A stretch of 64,000 nt of DNA. Source: Tamarix chinensis (Eukaryota > Streptophyta > Magnoliopsida > Caryophyllales > Tamaricaceae). Both the position numbers and the translations under genes were made by a program. Positions 23,330 to 35,224 of the stretch are shown here, one piece after another (within the stretch, counting starts at the first letter, position 1; every line of letters begins with the position of its first letter). The DNA lies in the NCBI GenBank assembly GCA_030549775.1, contig CM060177.1, positions 60,204,638 to 60,268,637 of the forward strand, written 5' to 3'. Below the pieces are notes generated by a model, which worked only from the letters and a program-made list of their open reading frames with translations, did no database searches and was not told where the DNA came from.

Positions 23330-24290
23330 CCCCACCTTTTTCCCCACTTTAACCTAGTCCAAACCACCCCAATCCGTCAAGCAACTTGCAGCCCATGCAA
23401 CCATGCATCCCATCACCTTTCCTCTCTTTCCATGCATGAGTCTCTTCTTGGCCAGCATTATCCTCCTCTTTTTGCAGCTTTCCTTCTTCCTCACACATAG
23501 CCCTTCTCCTCCCTACAACCTCAAACTCTCTCACGCCACCCCAACCTGCACTTTTGCAGCCATCTTCCCTCACATCACTCACCCACCTGCAGCCCCTACC
23601 CTTCGACACTCAACCTTCCCACCCCCAACTTGCAGCCTCATCCTTCCTTCCTCCAAACTGCACCCCTACTCTATCCTTCCACCATCTACCCACCTATTTT
23701 CCTCCTTTCCCATGCCCTTCCACCCTACGAATTCCCAGCAAGACAACCCAGCCATAGCCATCACGTCACCAAGCCTTATGCAGCCCCAAACCTCACGTAA
23801 CCCCAGCCCATCCACCAAGATACAACTCTTATCTTCCCCTCTTCTCAACATGCACCCCTATCCCACTTTTCCAGCCACCTATCCCTCCATTTTCCTCTTT
23901 TCCTATGCATTCAACCAGCCCCTTTCTCTCCTCCCAAGCTTCGACACCCTCCTCCCCAAAAACCAACATGCAGCATCCTTCCCCACTCACCCTTGCAGCA
24001 GCCCATTTTCTCTCTATTTTCCCCCTTTTTATTAAGTCTGAACTTGCAGATATCACTCTCTTTCCCCCTCCCTTTAAGCCCTCTAAGTTTCCCCTTACAG
24101 CCCCCTCTTTCCCTTCCCTAAATTCTAGCAAAAAAACAAAAGAAAGTGCAGGCCCAAAACTCCCCTCCCCTCCACCGAGTTTAGTTTCAAAACTTTTCCA
24201 GCTTTTACCTTGTGTTCTACCTTCTCCGAGTAGCCATTTTTATTCCCCAAGTAAGCACTCTATTTTCGGTGGGTTCGGTGCTTAAATTCA
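23330..24290 (+). repeat. C-rich LTR segment giving spurious Pro/Ser/Leu-rich frames
   Basis: The sense strand is rich in CCTTCC, CCCAC and CTCTC, leaving several long overlapping frames on both strands (for example 23403-24035). Equivalent C-rich segments occur in copies C (53950-55020), F (46490-47345) and H (58180-58700) and in sense orientation of E. Frames are not conserved between copies, so I do not call a gene. Confidence 0.6.
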
Positions 24291-24589
24291 TGCACCAGCT
24301 GCCTCATTTATTTTCTTAATCATTTTCAAGTATTACCTTATGTGGGTTGTATTTTGATTATTTTATTTTGCATAAATATTAATGCTTGTAGTTTGGATGG
24401 TGTATTCGCTTCTAGGTAACCTCGACCTTGCTTAGAGTATTTGTGTAGGAAGCTCGTGGTATTAATATTTTTTAGCTCAAGGTAATTCCGACTAATCCGT
24501 AGACTATAGAATTTTTATGTCAAAATGATAGGCTAATTTTCTAGGATTAAATCATGATAGGATGAAGTTATCAAATTATTGTATGTTTG

Positions 24590-24950
24590 TGGGAAATGGG
24601 AGCATGATGTATTTCTTTTCTACATGAATATCATGATGTGTAAATTTACGTGTGTTATCATGCAATCTTTCCATATGCCTAAGTAATATTCTAAATATTT
24701 GACGAAGTGTATCTTAACAATAACGAACTTGAATTATGCTAGTGGAATGAGATGAATATGTCTAAGGTAAAATGTAGTCTATATGGGAGCATGTTGTAGT
24801 TCATTCATACATAAATATAATGAAGTGCAAATTAATATGTGTTATCATGTAATCTTTTTATATGCCGAAGTGATATTCTTAAATGTGAAAAAGTGTATGC
24901 TAATGGTAATGAACTTGGATTTATGCTAGTAAAATGAGATGGGTATGTTT
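24590..24950 (+). repeat. Tandem duplication (~180-240 bp) in LTR B
   Basis: GGGAGCATGATGTATTTC...GTTATCATGCAATCTTT...TATGCCTAAGT at 24598-24690 recurs as GGGAGCATGTTGTAGTTC...GTTATCATGTAATCTTT...TATGCCGAAGT at 24786-24870. Confidence 0.65.
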
Positions 24951-26155
24951 AAGGTAAAATGTAATTTTATAAACTATGATTGTGTTTGAAGTTTATGTGT
25001 GGAAATTGTATGAACCTATGAAATATGAAAAATGCATGCTAATAGTGTTTACATGTACCATGTATGATAAATGGTTAGGGATAATATGGTCCTTTATAGT
25101 ACCAAAGAAATTGTCGAATGTAAAGTATCATTAATTATTTTATGCTAGCGCTTCATGACAAATAGCTTATTTAAGTAAACTCGGTAATAAAAGTGAAGGA
25201 AAATGTGGTAGTTATAGGTTGAGGGGTATTTTGTTCATTAAGGCAAAAAGGCGTTCCAAAGTGGATAAATGGATTTATTAAATTAAGTGTTGGCCTTAAA
25301 ATAAATGTTGGGAATAATTGGATAATTGGTTTGAACTTTGAATCGAATAATTATTCAGGCTATGGTATAATGCCTAACCCTAGGCCGTGTTGGCTTTGAA
25401 TGGTTGCGACCTTGTGGTCTTTGGATGTGATATTGTTTGTTGATGGTTGATTAAGTTAAATGTTGTGAATCTCGACATTCTAAAAGGAAATAATAACCCG
25501 AAATTTCATAAGACAATAATTACTTAAAGAGAAAGAATCGAGTTGGAAAGGAATCTCGTGCCTCGGACTTGGCCGCCGAGTGCATAGTTTTGGGCCTTTG
25601 GGTCAAGGGGCTCACTTCTGCTCTATAGGTATTCCATACACCCTATAGGGAATACGCGTACTTAAGGTCTTGAGTTCTGAGGTTTAGTATGGGTGACTGT
25701 TATGTCGTGTGGCTTCCTTGGCTAGCTTTGTCTTGGAATCGAGTGATTTATTTTGGTACCACCCTCCTTGATGATCTTTGTCATGGATATAGGATTGTAT
25801 TCCACTTGAGAATTTTTATATAAAGTGTATAACTGAATTAGACACCCATCATAATACTTCTGTAATAATCGGAATAGGAATGACTTGACCTTGGTGAGAT
25901 TGCTTGGAATATCACTAATTCTTCCTATTAGGCCATAATGTATGGTCGTTGGTAAGTTAAATTGATTATGAAATTATAAGCATGCTTTGAATGCCTTTGA
26001 TAGAGATTTTGACCTAGCTCGTAATGTTAAATGTGATGTAATTGTGTGTTTCAAAATCGTGGCCTTGTATGTAAGCATATGTTCTCTTTGAATTACATAC
26101 TTGTATGATGTTTGCTACGTGGGTATGCTACCTCTCTGGAGGCTTTGTGATTTAC

Positions 26156-26178
26156 TCAGTACAAGGAAGTTGTACTGA
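26156..26178 (+). other. TCAGTAC/GTACTGA hairpin, LTR B
   Basis: Seven paired bases around a 9-nt loop, followed by TGCTATC as in copies A (TGCTACC) and C (TACTACC). Confidence 0.5.
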
Positions 26179-26498
26179 TGCTATCACTTTTCAGAGGAGT
26201 ACGTCCAGGCAATGTGTTGGTTAAAAGACTACGAGGAGCGTCACCCCAGTGAATAGGTAGATTTAGGGAGCGAGTGGACCCCGCCCCTTTTTCCCTTTTT
26301 CCTTGTAATTTGTTGGACCGTAAGAGTGTAAGGCATACCATTAATGACTTTTGCATACTCTGTTATTATTTTCTAAATGGGTAGTTATTTAATTTCCTAA
26401 ACAATCATTTTTCATGGATAATATATATTTCGAAAAACCCTTGATTTCGTATTATACTTCTCTTATCTTCGGAAGGGTTGATTTGTTTTAAGCCTTAG

Positions 26499-26542
26499 CA
26501 CTTGACGTAAGGATGGTGAGGAGACCAAACTTATGTCAAGTG
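26499..26542 (+). other. Conserved 3' LTR hairpin, copy B
   Basis: 5' arm CACTTGACGTAAG (26499-26511) pairs over all 13 positions with CTTATGTCAAGTG (26530-26542), one pair being G-U. The 18-nt loop contains ATGGTGAGGA. It is followed by TGGTGGTAACACCC; 88 bp to the LTR end. Confidence 0.75.
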
Positions 26543-26635
26543 TGGTGGTAACACCCACCGTTCTTTAATTTTTGATTCCGCAAAGCAAAATTTAAACGAA
26601 ATTTTCAAGCCATGATTTTGGGGTATTACATTAAT

Positions 26636-27457
26636 GAACTTCTTGTCCCTGATTATTTGAATAAAATAGAAGCTTGGGGCTAATGGATGGCTAAAAACAC
26701 AAAATACTATCAAAATAATTCTCTTTTAGTCTTACGTAAAAACAATACAACACAAAAAGACAATTACCATTATATAAGCTAAAAGAAATTATATATTAAA
26801 TGAATGTAAAGAAAATGTAAGCCGACATTAGGATTATATATATTTCTTGGGGATTGCATGCTTAGTCCTAGGGTGATTATTGAATCAATTTAAGAATAGG
26901 AGGAAATTATAGCTACCAAAAAACTGTTTAAGTTGGGATTCAATTATGCTACACAAAAGAAGAATATCTAGGTTTTTGAGATCCAGGCTTGGATATGTTA
27001 ACATAAATAGGGAAGTTGTAAGAAGATGAAGGGATTCACTGGCATGTTCCACTCAAAGAAGAAGAAGGAAATTTTTAGATTGTGATTGATTTTCTTGAAG
27101 ACTTAAAAGTATCCGAATATAAGGAGTGATTAAGATGTTAAAAAACTAGGTCTTTCAAAAATATAGGACATTTACTCGATTTTTTGAGATAATATGGTTT
27201 TAGTGTAGTTGCTTTGTTTTATTGCTCTGCTTATACAAAATACGGGAGGAGTTGCCCAAATATCTATGAAGGAAGATAAAAATGGTGTGGATGATACCTT
27301 TATGAAAGAATAAAGAAAGAGATTCTTAGGTTTGAGGCATAAAGATGGAGGTTTGAAGAAAATTTCCTAATGAAAGAAAAGATCATAAACATATATGAAT
27401 TTAATGAGTAATAAATTTTAGAGTGGAGAACAAATAAATTGAAGATTTATATATCAC
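26636..27457. other. Unclassified AT-rich interval
   Basis: No coding domain, terminal repeat or tandem array recognised. Confidence 0.4.
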
Positions 27458-28099
27458 GGGGGAATATGGGATGAGAACTAGCTCTCATAGTAAGAACTGA
27501 GATCTAATATTCGAAGAAACTACCCAAAATAAATAGTTAAAACTAGCCATAGTAGATGATTGAAACTATTATTAGTAGGTATAGGAAACTACTATAAATA
27601 GTTTTAATAAACTTTATTCCTTGAGTTTTAGAAAAAGGTGTTGTGATTTTTATAAATATTGTGCATTTATATTTTAGCTTTATTAACTATCTACTATAAG
27701 TAGTGAAAACTACACTTAGTAGATGGAAAAAAACTACTATAAGTCTCTTATGAAGATATAATATTTTAGTGTTCAAAAAAATAATATTGAAATTTATATA
27801 AATATTATATATTTAGGTTTGAAGTAAGGAAATTACCCACTATATGTGGTGGAAACTATCTCTACTAGATGGAGGAAACTAGTGTAAGTCTCTCAAGAAA
27901 CTAAAGATTTTGAGTGTCACAAAAAATACAATGGAATTTTGATAAATATTAGATATATATTTTTTAAATTAGAAAAATAACTATACTAGATAATAGAAAT
28001 TATCCATAGTTGGTCTTGAAAACTACTATAAGCATATGAAGAAACTAGGTTGGTTCTCAATTCTCACTATAATAGGTGGTTCTCATTATATATGCCCCC
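27458..28099. mobile_element. MITE-like non-autonomous DNA transposon, about 640 bp
   Basis: Imperfect terminal inverted repeats: left GGGGGAATATGGGATGAGAAC (27458) and, reverse-complemented, right GGGGGCATATATAATGAGAAC (28099). The flanks are TA-rich (TTATATATCAC / TATATATATG), which hides the target duplication. The inside holds at least five diverged copies of GGAAACTACTATAAGT / TAGTAGATGG. Superfamily is uncertain (Mutator- or hAT-like). Confidence 0.5.
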
Positions 28100-30162
28100 T
28101 ATATATATGTATATATATTGAGATAAAAAATCATATTACAACTTTTAAACCTTTACTATCTCCTCTCTCCCCTATTCATCACCCTTAATGTGCTTTAACA
28201 TTACTTATTACCTTTAATTCCTAAGAATCCATTGGTTCACAGAATACCCATCAAGGGAGAAGCAAATGAATATTTTAGAACCAAAGTGTAAAAAGAATAA
28301 CCTAACTCACAAGAGAAGAGATGAGAGAGGTGGGAGTGAAATAAAGAAAGGCTAAGTATTAAAGGGATTATGAAATAAACTCTAGCAACTAAAAATAGTA
28401 AAAGGCATGGGGTAGAGGGTTTGCTACTAATCTAGAAAAGGGTAGAGTTTAAATATGGTAGAGTATAAAGTGATTGACTATGATCATAAAAATAAAGCAA
28501 TCAAGCTAAGGGGGAGAGTGAAAGATGAAAGAAATTGGAAATGGTAGGCAGAGGTCTATTTAGAATGGGTAAGGTGTGGAGAAGAGAAATAAAATAGGTT
28601 TTTGAGTACGGAGGATATAATGGGAACAAACTAGCATAGGCGGGAAATAAACAATGTCAAGAATATAATCAAAAGGGTACAAATATCTTGACAAATGTGA
28701 TGATTAAATCAAACGAAGTAAAAGGAAAACCCGTGTTTCTTTAAGTGTATTTTCCCATTGTTAGATTATTTTTAATCTAAAAAAGATCCATAAATTTGGG
28801 AATAATAGAAAAAAAAAACAAAAGTATGAAAATTTAAGGGAATATATCAAGTGATTTTGTGAACTAAACAATTAAAAAACTATCTCACATATAAACGACA
28901 CATAAGTAATAAAAAATTAAAAAACAATGAAAGAATGAGTAATCACACACCCTTAGTCAATTGAAGAAATCGATAGAGAAGCTCATTGATCAAAACAATG
29001 AGTGGTAGACCAAATGATTTGACTTGTGGACCACAATTGCAAATATGCTATATGGTGAAAAAATATTTACATTAGTTTATAATATATTTATCCATATAAC
29101 ATGATACTACTGGATTCTAAGTAATTTATCCTAAAATATTTTTTATTCATAAATACATATTTATAATCAAGTTTGTAATTATATTTTTTCATTATGTTTT
29201 AATAAGACTAAGGTATTACACTTACCCTATATTAGCTCAATGTCAAATTCATCTTCTCTCACTAATTATATGCTCAATACTTCTTTTACCTATGCCCTTT
29301 TTTATGATCACCATTCATTGTCCATTCACTTTTCCCTATTCTATCAATTCTTTCTTTCATTATTTTTTTGATCTAACTTTAAATAGAGCACAAGAAAGAA
29401 TATACAGGGAATTTGTGACATTATTTAAGGAATATAACTCTGCAATGTTTGGAATATCAAACAAAACAAAAGATCTATTACAATGGTTGTCATTATTGTT
29501 GTCTACTCTACTTGATATTGACAACTACTCAATCAATGTTTTTGTTCTATATACTTGTAATATAAAGTGTGTTTTTGTCCTTCATTATGTCATCATGCCT
29601 TATTGCATCACCCTATAAAATATCATTGGAAATTCGAGTTAGTTTTCCTCAATAATATGAGAAATGACCATAAGTTACTCACAATGCACTAGGTTAGGGA
29701 CTGTATTCCTCACTGATCAGCTTTTCTCTCTGGATGGAAATTTTTTTTAAGGTGGTTTATTTTTGGTAATAAGCCACACAATAAAACTGTGTGATTATTA
29801 AAAATACATCAGAATGTTCCCTACCAAAATTTCAAAGCTTGCACCCCTTGAGTGCTATCAAGTCCCTCAAACATAAATTATTTCTCATCCTATGAAACAT
29901 TGTAGCAATATGTATTTTAGTATGTTTACATGTTTTCCTTGTGTATATAAGGCATAACTCTTAGCCTTTACATAAGTTTGGAAAAATGATAGGGTATTTG
30001 AGAGTTGTAATTATCAACGTTTCGAAAGAGAATGAATAATCACCCTATCATGTGTATATGAACTTTTGTGTGTTTTACCTTAGAAAGTACCTCGGTCACA
30101 ATGCTTCCTAGGCATAATTGAGTAGATTAATACCTATAATTATTCGATAGGGTAACCTTATA
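28100..30162. other. Unclassified interval, no supported gene
   Basis: AT-rich, with a purine-rich stretch at 28240-28720. A 108-codon frame at 29292-29618 has no recognisable domain or conserved motif and looks like chance. Confidence 0.4.
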
Positions 30163-30556
30163 TGATACGGACCCAAAGGGGTACTCCCCAGAGGGCCCTA
30201 AGGGTACTCCCCCGGGAAGAGCCCTAACTCCACTCAAAAGCTAGCTCAAGAGGTGAGGACTGACTCCCCCACATAAACTGCCCAAAGATCCCCTCAGTAA
30301 CCGATGTGGGAATCCCACATCACCCACCCCCATTAGACTGCACGTCCTCGTGCTGCCTCTGTCGGCGATCGGCACGCAAGACTGCATGGAGGTTTGACTG
30401 AGGATAGCTCTGATACCAGATGATACGGACCCAAAGGGGGTACTCCCCCAGAGGGCCCCAGGGGTACTCCCCCGGGAAGAGCCCTAACTCCACCCAAAAG
30501 CTAGCTCAAGAGGTGAGGACTGACTCCCCCATATAAACTGCCCAAAGATCCCCTCA
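30163..30556 (-). mobile_element. TRIM (terminal-repeat retrotransposon in miniature), 394 bp
   Basis: Two near-identical direct repeats of 134 and 136 bp (30163-30296 and 30421-30556), each TGATACGGACC...GATCCCCTCA on the plus strand, enclose only 124 bp. The minus strand reads, after the first LTR's TATCA, TC then TGGTATCAGAGC, the primer site complementary to initiator tRNA-Met. Next to the other LTR is a purine-rich tract (GGGGGTGGGTGATGTGGGA). It lacks all coding capacity and depends on another element's enzymes. GC content is clearly higher than the surroundings and the LTRs differ by only a few bases, so it is one of the younger insertions. I could not find a clean 5-bp duplication (TTATA versus GTAAG). 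Confidence 0.85.
30408..30419 (-). other. TRIM primer-binding site (tRNA-iMet)
   Basis: The plus strand reads GCTCTGATACCA, the reverse complement of TGGTATCAGAGC, two bases from the LTR edge. Confidence 0.85.
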
Positions 30557-31607
30557 GTAAGGCTAATACTAATCAAAAATAAGTTATTTACCATTCACAT
30601 CACAACTCCATCAATTTTTTTATTCCAGTAAGGCTAAATTTTGATAATTTCAACAAAATACTTCCTCATCATCCCCCCATACTCATTCTTAACACACCTA
30701 CATCCAATATATTGAAGAGTTATCACTCATTAGTTATTGGAGAAAAGTAAGGAAATATATAAAAAAGAAAAGTAATCGATGTAGGTTTTTAATCTAAAGA
30801 ACAAGCTATAATCACAAAGGGTTAGTGAATAGGAAACAAAAATCATTTGGTAAGTAATTTTCCTACCATAGTAACAAAAAAAACATGCATTAATCAATAT
30901 ATGCATAAGTTAAATGTGTTATTGTAGAGAACTTATTCAAATTATATTTTCACGCATTAGAGGAGAATACACACAATAACGAAACAATGAGACAATAAAA
31001 AATTATATAGTTTAAGCATCTTAAAGTGTCACAAGTTTCATTGTTATCTAGTATGTTTCTTTATCTCGGTCAAAGTTAGCAAATAAATGGAATTAAAAAA
31101 CTTGAGTCCTATAATGAAAAGTGATAAGTGAGTTTGAAAACAAGAAATTTCACACTTAAAAACACTTTTGAAGGGTTCTCCATTATATTTGCTCACAACT
31201 TATACATCTCACTAAACTTATTTTCAAGTTGGGTAGAAACATTTTATCATACTTTTTTTTCATTGGCATATTATTTCCCACTTGTTTTTTTTTTCAATAA
31301 TTAAACTAAAATAAAAAATAAAAACAAACTAAAAGTACAACATCGTAAAATAAAATAAAAAACTCATCTCTCACACATGAAACACCTTTACTATTAGATG
31401 GCATGTCTTCATATAACATTCCGCATAGGATTCTTGAAAGTTTTCTTTCAATTAATTGGTTTAATTTACCCTATTACAAGTATTATTCGAAGTAAAAAAA
31501 TTACTATAATTAGATCAATTGAACTCTACTTTCTCATCACTTTTGTTCAAATAAAAATTTTAATTTTTAAAATCAATTGCACACTAGTTGACATAAGTCA
31601 TCAAATA
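30557..31607. other. Unclassified AT-rich interval
   Basis: No coding domain recognised. The frame at 31398-31610 is short and unlike known proteins. Confidence 0.4.
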
Positions 31608-32363
31608 TGATGAAGATTCTTGTGATTGAAAATGAATTAGGATTGTTAGCTATCCTTATTAGCAAAATAAATGAAGATATTGAGGTAAGAATTTATAAAG
31701 ATTTCAACACGAACTCAATAACAACTCAAAGAACTCAAATTTGAATGTCACCTATCTAAGATTACTCCAAGAAGTCTTAAGAAGGATTGTTCAATTACAA
31801 AGAAAGAATTAATCAAGTGATTTACTTGTATTAGCTTTCAATATACTCAGCCATAAAAATTTTATAATGTGTAGTCGCATTCATGTGTTATATAAGGGAA
31901 TGGCATTGCTAACTTGCACACTAATTTATCCACATGACCCATATACGAAATACTAGGACATAAAATAGTATTAACAATGTAATTATATCCTATATAATAC
32001 ATCACTCAATAAGAATATTACAAACAAAATAAGATCATTAGTACATGAAAACAAGTAACAAGAATCCTAATCAAAACAATGATGTTGACTAGGTCTTCTT
32101 GACTAATAGAGTTGACTTCCTTTCACAATAGCTTCCTTTATAATAGCTTGAAACACTTGAAACTATTATCTATCTACATGCTTAAATGGTTTGATATTCC
32201 TCTTGAAAACTTTGTTGCATACCTACAACGACGACTTAAAGTAACATCATAAAGGTAACGCATACTATTATTATTATCAAAGATATATAATTTGATTAGT
32301 TTCAAAATCAAGTATGTCAAATCACTATCTTGTTAAGGATAATCAATGGATTCTCCTACATCA
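31608..32363 (-). mobile_element. 3' LTR of the minus-strand CRM-like host element
   Basis: On the minus strand it begins TGATGTAGGAGAATCC at 32363 and probably ends CTTCATCA at 31608. It matches 41500-41981 over the first ~450 bp. The pol frame runs into its first 150 bp and ends ...RCRYATKFSRG-like. The left boundary is inferred from the TG/CA rule, and a matching target duplication was not found. Confidence 0.6.
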
Positions 32364-33485
32364 TTCTCTCCAAATTGAGAAGAATTTATAATCAATTGGC
32401 ATCACTAATGTAAGGATAGAAATCACCAACATTAAGTGTCCTCAAAACACCACCATATGATTCAATATGTTTTAGAAGTAAGAATTTTCTCAAAATTTTC
32501 TAAAGATTTTAAATAGTCGATATGCTCTTAACATTAGTCTATTTTCCCTTAAATTTTTTAATCTCTCTCTAATAAATGTAACCCCACTAAATCACAAATG
32601 GAAAATAATTATTGAGTGCAATGTTTATTATCTTGTTTTGGATATCTTCCATTGGCTTGTTCTATGTTCCCCTATATTTGTTGATAAACCTTTTGGAAGA
32701 ACTCTACTCATTCTTGGCCTCATAGTTTTTATGTTCACTTTTATTTAAGGGTACCATATCAATTAGTATGTAAGGATTCACTCCATACACAATTTTAAAT
32801 TGACATGAATGTGTAGAACTTGAAGAACTTATATTATAATCAAACTCTACATGAGCAAACTTAATATCCAAATCTCTAGTACTTTTACTTATCAATCATC
32901 TTAATAAAATACTAGGAGTATTATTTGTAGCTTTAGTTTGTCCATTTGTTTGTGGATGATGTGAATTACTAAAATATCAACTTGGTGCCTAACATATGCC
33001 ATAATGTTTTTAGAAAGTAATTAAGAAACTTGACATGCTTATCTGACACAATACTTCTAGGTATGCCATGGAGTCTTACAATTTCTTTAAAATACAAATC
33101 AAGAACATGTGAATACATGGAATAAAATGAACCATTTTAGAAAATCTATCAACCAACCATAATAGAATCTTTACCTCTTTGTATTCTAGGAAACCCTAAG
33201 ATAAAATCGATGCTAAGTCCTTCCCATGGTTGACTTGGCACAAGTAATGGTGTATATAAGCCATCATGAAATAAAAGTTTACTCTTTTTTTTACAAGTAA
33301 CACATCAGTTTACTAGAATTTTACACCCTTTCCCATGCGCGGCTAATAGAAATTTTCTTGCAATTTCTCTAATGCTTTTTTACTATCAAATGGATTTCAA
33401 TACCTCCTTCATGTACCTATTTTATATGTAAATCCCTTATACATGGCCGTGGTACACAAAATGTATTAAGTTTCTATAATAATTC
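32364..33485 (-). pseudogene. Chromovirus integrase remnant (CRM-like host, 3' half)
   Basis: Minus-strand translation gives pieces of a Ty3/gypsy integrase: a zinc-finger end (CVTCKKKS), the core start (HDGLYTPLLVPSQPWEGLSIDF), the DDE-core phrases [17 protein letters not shown] and [12 protein letters not shown], and the C-terminal core (DIKFAHVEFDYN...FKIVYGVNP, 32704-32895). Several stops and frameshifts interrupt it. The sequence is split from its gag-protease-RT part (38697-40760) by the plus-strand element at 33486-38691. Confidence 0.8.
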
Positions 33486-34363
33486 TGATGCAGGAGCATC
33501 CAATGAACATAATGATTGTCATCATCATTCAAATCCTCAAGGTAAGGACGATGATTTGGCATTCTTAATGTTGGAGCCTATCATGTTAAATATTCTTTAT
33601 AATTCTTATATGCTTGATATTGAAAAACATTCAAGTTATTCTTGTAGGTATGTCACATATTTGCAAGAAGATGATGTTCATACACATTGATATGTACAAG
33701 TATTCTGAAGCATGTAATACTATGACATACATAGGATGATACATTACAACAAGAAGATAAAGTGATGATATTCATTATTTGTATTAACTTGTTGTAAACC
33801 CTAACCTTAAGTGTATTTTATGTACGTTAGGGTATTACTATAATTTCATGTATGTATCTTAGTCAATTGTATAACTTTGTAATATTAATCCTTAGGATCA
33901 TTTAACCAGTGATATTATAATCCGGATTAAGTTTAATATGGGCTTATTTAACCATGATTAATGGGCTAGATTAAGTAGGAATAATTGGCTAGTTTAGTTA
34001 GCTCACCACCGACTCTTCCTTCTCCTATATACGTCCTTTTGTGCGCAGCTTTATATGCAAAATTGAATAGATTTGAATGAGAATTTTTATATCAAAATTT
34101 GAGAAAAGTTATCTAAAGTCTAATCCTCCCTTTTGGGTTGACATTGAGAAAGGAAAATCTAGGATTTAGCCTTCCTCAACCTATCTTCAACCATGACATA
34201 TTTGAAGATCTTACAAATATGTCGAAACACTTCAACTTGTATCATCAAGTTCTTCGCCTATAATCCATCAATTTACTTCGTCTCTTTTGCATTATATCGT
34301 GGATGAAAGATTCTAATACATATTTAGATCCAAACTTCCGTTACTTAGATAAATACCACATCA
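33486..34363 (+). repeat. 5' LTR
   Basis: TGATGCAGGAGCATCC...ACCACATCA. A frame continuing the integrase tail (DLAFLMLEPIML ... RYVTYLQEDDVHTH) is open to the TGA at 33688-33690. TCCTATATACGTCC near 34023-34036 is a candidate TATA region. Confidence 0.85.
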
Positions 34364-34367
34364 TTTT

Positions 34368-34379
34368 TGGTATCAAAGC
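34368..34379 (+). other. Primer-binding site, tRNA-iMet type
   Basis: TGGTATCAAAGC differs at one base from the canonical TGGTATCAGAGC. It lies four bases after the 5' LTR. Confidence 0.85.
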
Positions 34380-35224
34380 TTCTTTTGTTTGAAGTTGATA
34401 CAAACTAGTGACCTGCGAACCTGAAATCGTGTTTGTGTTCTCACACCAAGAACTTCACAGATACTCCACCATTTCTTTGAATTATTGATTCTTGATGAAC
34501 TTATTTATTTTTTATTGAATTTCTTGCTCAAATTTATTGCAATCTTGCAATGATCATGTTGCAATTTCCTCCAACTTTCCACATAAAATACCGACAACAT
34601 TTACCTTCTAGTAGTGCATGGTTTTGTTCATTTTTTTTCCACGAACGTTTGTGCCTCTCCAGCACTTGATTTCTATTTAATTATACACTCCATTGGTGAG
34701 TCATCAAGTTCATAGTAGACCTTTCCAATTCCCTTCGTGCAACAAGCAAGGAAAGCAACAAAGTGTTCGAAATCCTTGGACAACTCTCAATCAACCAAAA
34801 CAGACCTGGAACTTGCAAGCCTTGTATTTGACTCATCTTTCATCAATTTCTCTCAATAAATCATTTCATCATCTACCTATAGACCTCCACTACATCTTCT
34901 ATGAAGACTTCAACATGAATCGCCCACTGGAAGAGAAGCTTTTGTTGAAGACACAGAAATATGTTCTATGATTTTATGTGAATGAGTTTCACATCTCTTA
35001 TATACTAACCTTTCATTGTTTGTGTGTACCTACGTGAAGTGCCTATTTATGGGGCTAAAAGATCTCCTTTGTTCCTAGATAAAGACTACAGGTAGTGTTT
35101 GACATTTATTTTAGAATTAGCAATTGGTTTGTACTTTGTTTGGTTGTAGGAAAAACAAATCTAGCACCTACACTTTGTGGAATATATTGTGTGCAACAAC
35201 TAGGGTTGTGTGTCAACCTTCACC

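Larger units (their letters stand above)
22848..26630 (+). mobile_element. Long LTR, copy B: complete solo LTR, 3783 bp
   Basis: It starts TGTAATACCCCG and ends GGGGTATTACA, a perfect 11-bp inverted terminus TGTAATACCCC/GGGGTATTACA. The 5-bp target duplication is TTAAT (22843-22847, 26631-26635). The first third has a strongly C-rich sense strand (23330-24250). A donor-like CTCAAG/GTAATT is at 24482. CCACCGG modules are absent or unrecognisable; instead 24560-25000 holds a duplicated ~240-bp segment (ATGGGAGCATG...GTTATCATG twice). The 3' hairpin is at 26499-26542. There is no gag/pol. Confidence 0.85.

Noticed and set aside
23403..24285. 210-codon and overlapping Pro/Ser-rich frames as a secreted or extensin-like protein
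   Set aside because: C-rich LTR composition leaves frames open on both strands; related LTRs do not conserve them.
18198..26635. LTRs A and B as the two LTRs of a single retrotransposon
   Set aside because: Each has its own target duplication (GTATG, TTAAT), and no primer site or gag/pol lies between.
29292..29618. 108-codon frame as a small gene
   Set aside because: No domain, no promoter or splice context, AT-rich composition typical of chance frames.
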